Positions 63,983-64,000 of a DNA stretch of 64,000 nucleotides are shown in pieces. Source of the stretch: Tanytarsus gracilentus (Eukaryota; Arthropoda; Insecta; Diptera; Chironomidae); NCBI GenBank assembly GCA_038502055.1, contig JAXRKN010000038.1:4774001-4838000 (forward strand), written 5' to 3'. A program made the translations under genes and the position numbers. Positions within the stretch are counted from its first letter, which is position 1. Every line of letters begins with the position of its first letter. The notes beneath the pieces were generated by a model. It was not told the DNA's origin. It was given only the letters and a program-made list of their open reading frames with translations, and searched no databases.

Positions 63983-64000
63983 CTGCAATAATCAAAAAAT

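Overview
This window is nuclear DNA of an insect, most probably a lower (nematoceran) dipteran such as a midge or mosquito relative. The DNA is strongly A+T-rich. Coding genes are split by 50-120 bp GT-AG introns. Every recognisable protein reads closest to fly-type animal orthologues (Eaat, atos, homer, Mlc-c, Fbxl20/CG9003, MSBP). I cannot name the species. Nothing bacterial or viral was seen. All coordinates below come from reading splice junctions by eye; total exon lengths divide by three in every complete gene.

Layout, left to right. 29-1173 (-) encodes a two-Ig-domain membrane protein. 2567-3999 (-) is ribophorin I/Ost1, divergent from 4197-4556 (+), a 67-residue membrane protein. 4835-5960 (+) is the LKB1 adaptor pseudokinase STRAD. 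6277-8006 (-) is the non-muscle myosin essential light chain Mlc-c. 8827-12401 (+) is the F-box/LRR protein Fbxl20. About 8 kb without a gene leads to atos (20451-24394, +). 26177-28893 (-) is the PROPPIN Atg18/WIPI, divergent from 29624-31416 (+), a DUF4743/Nudix hydrolase. 32266-33595 (+) is TMEM115. 34691-38190 (-) is an excitatory amino acid transporter. 38913-40182 is a repeat element with short inverted ends and two nested minisatellites. About 9.6 kb without a gene precedes EF2 (49817-53352, +), whose introns carry two box C/D snoRNA candidates. 54200-55989 (+) is homer, followed in frame by a 149-codon open extension. 58393-59267 (-) is UBE2S, 60139-61636 (+) is the progesterone-receptor-like MAPR protein MSBP, and 63334-63982 (-) is the 3' part of ARL6IP1, cut by the window edge.

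The genes do not form one pathway; this is ordinary insect gene order. Several belong to secretory or membrane biology (Ost1, TMEM115, ARL6IP1, MSBP, Atg18), and two are neuronal or glial (Eaat, homer).

The most notable observations are a SNORD37-like snoRNA in an EF2 intron whose guide matches 28S rRNA next to a proper D box; a second C/D candidate in another EF2 intron; a possible stop-codon readthrough of homer; a 13-nt microexon carrying the NMDG ion-binding motif of the transporter; a compact alternative first exon of Mlc-c; and a recurring pattern of start codons isolated in tiny first exons.
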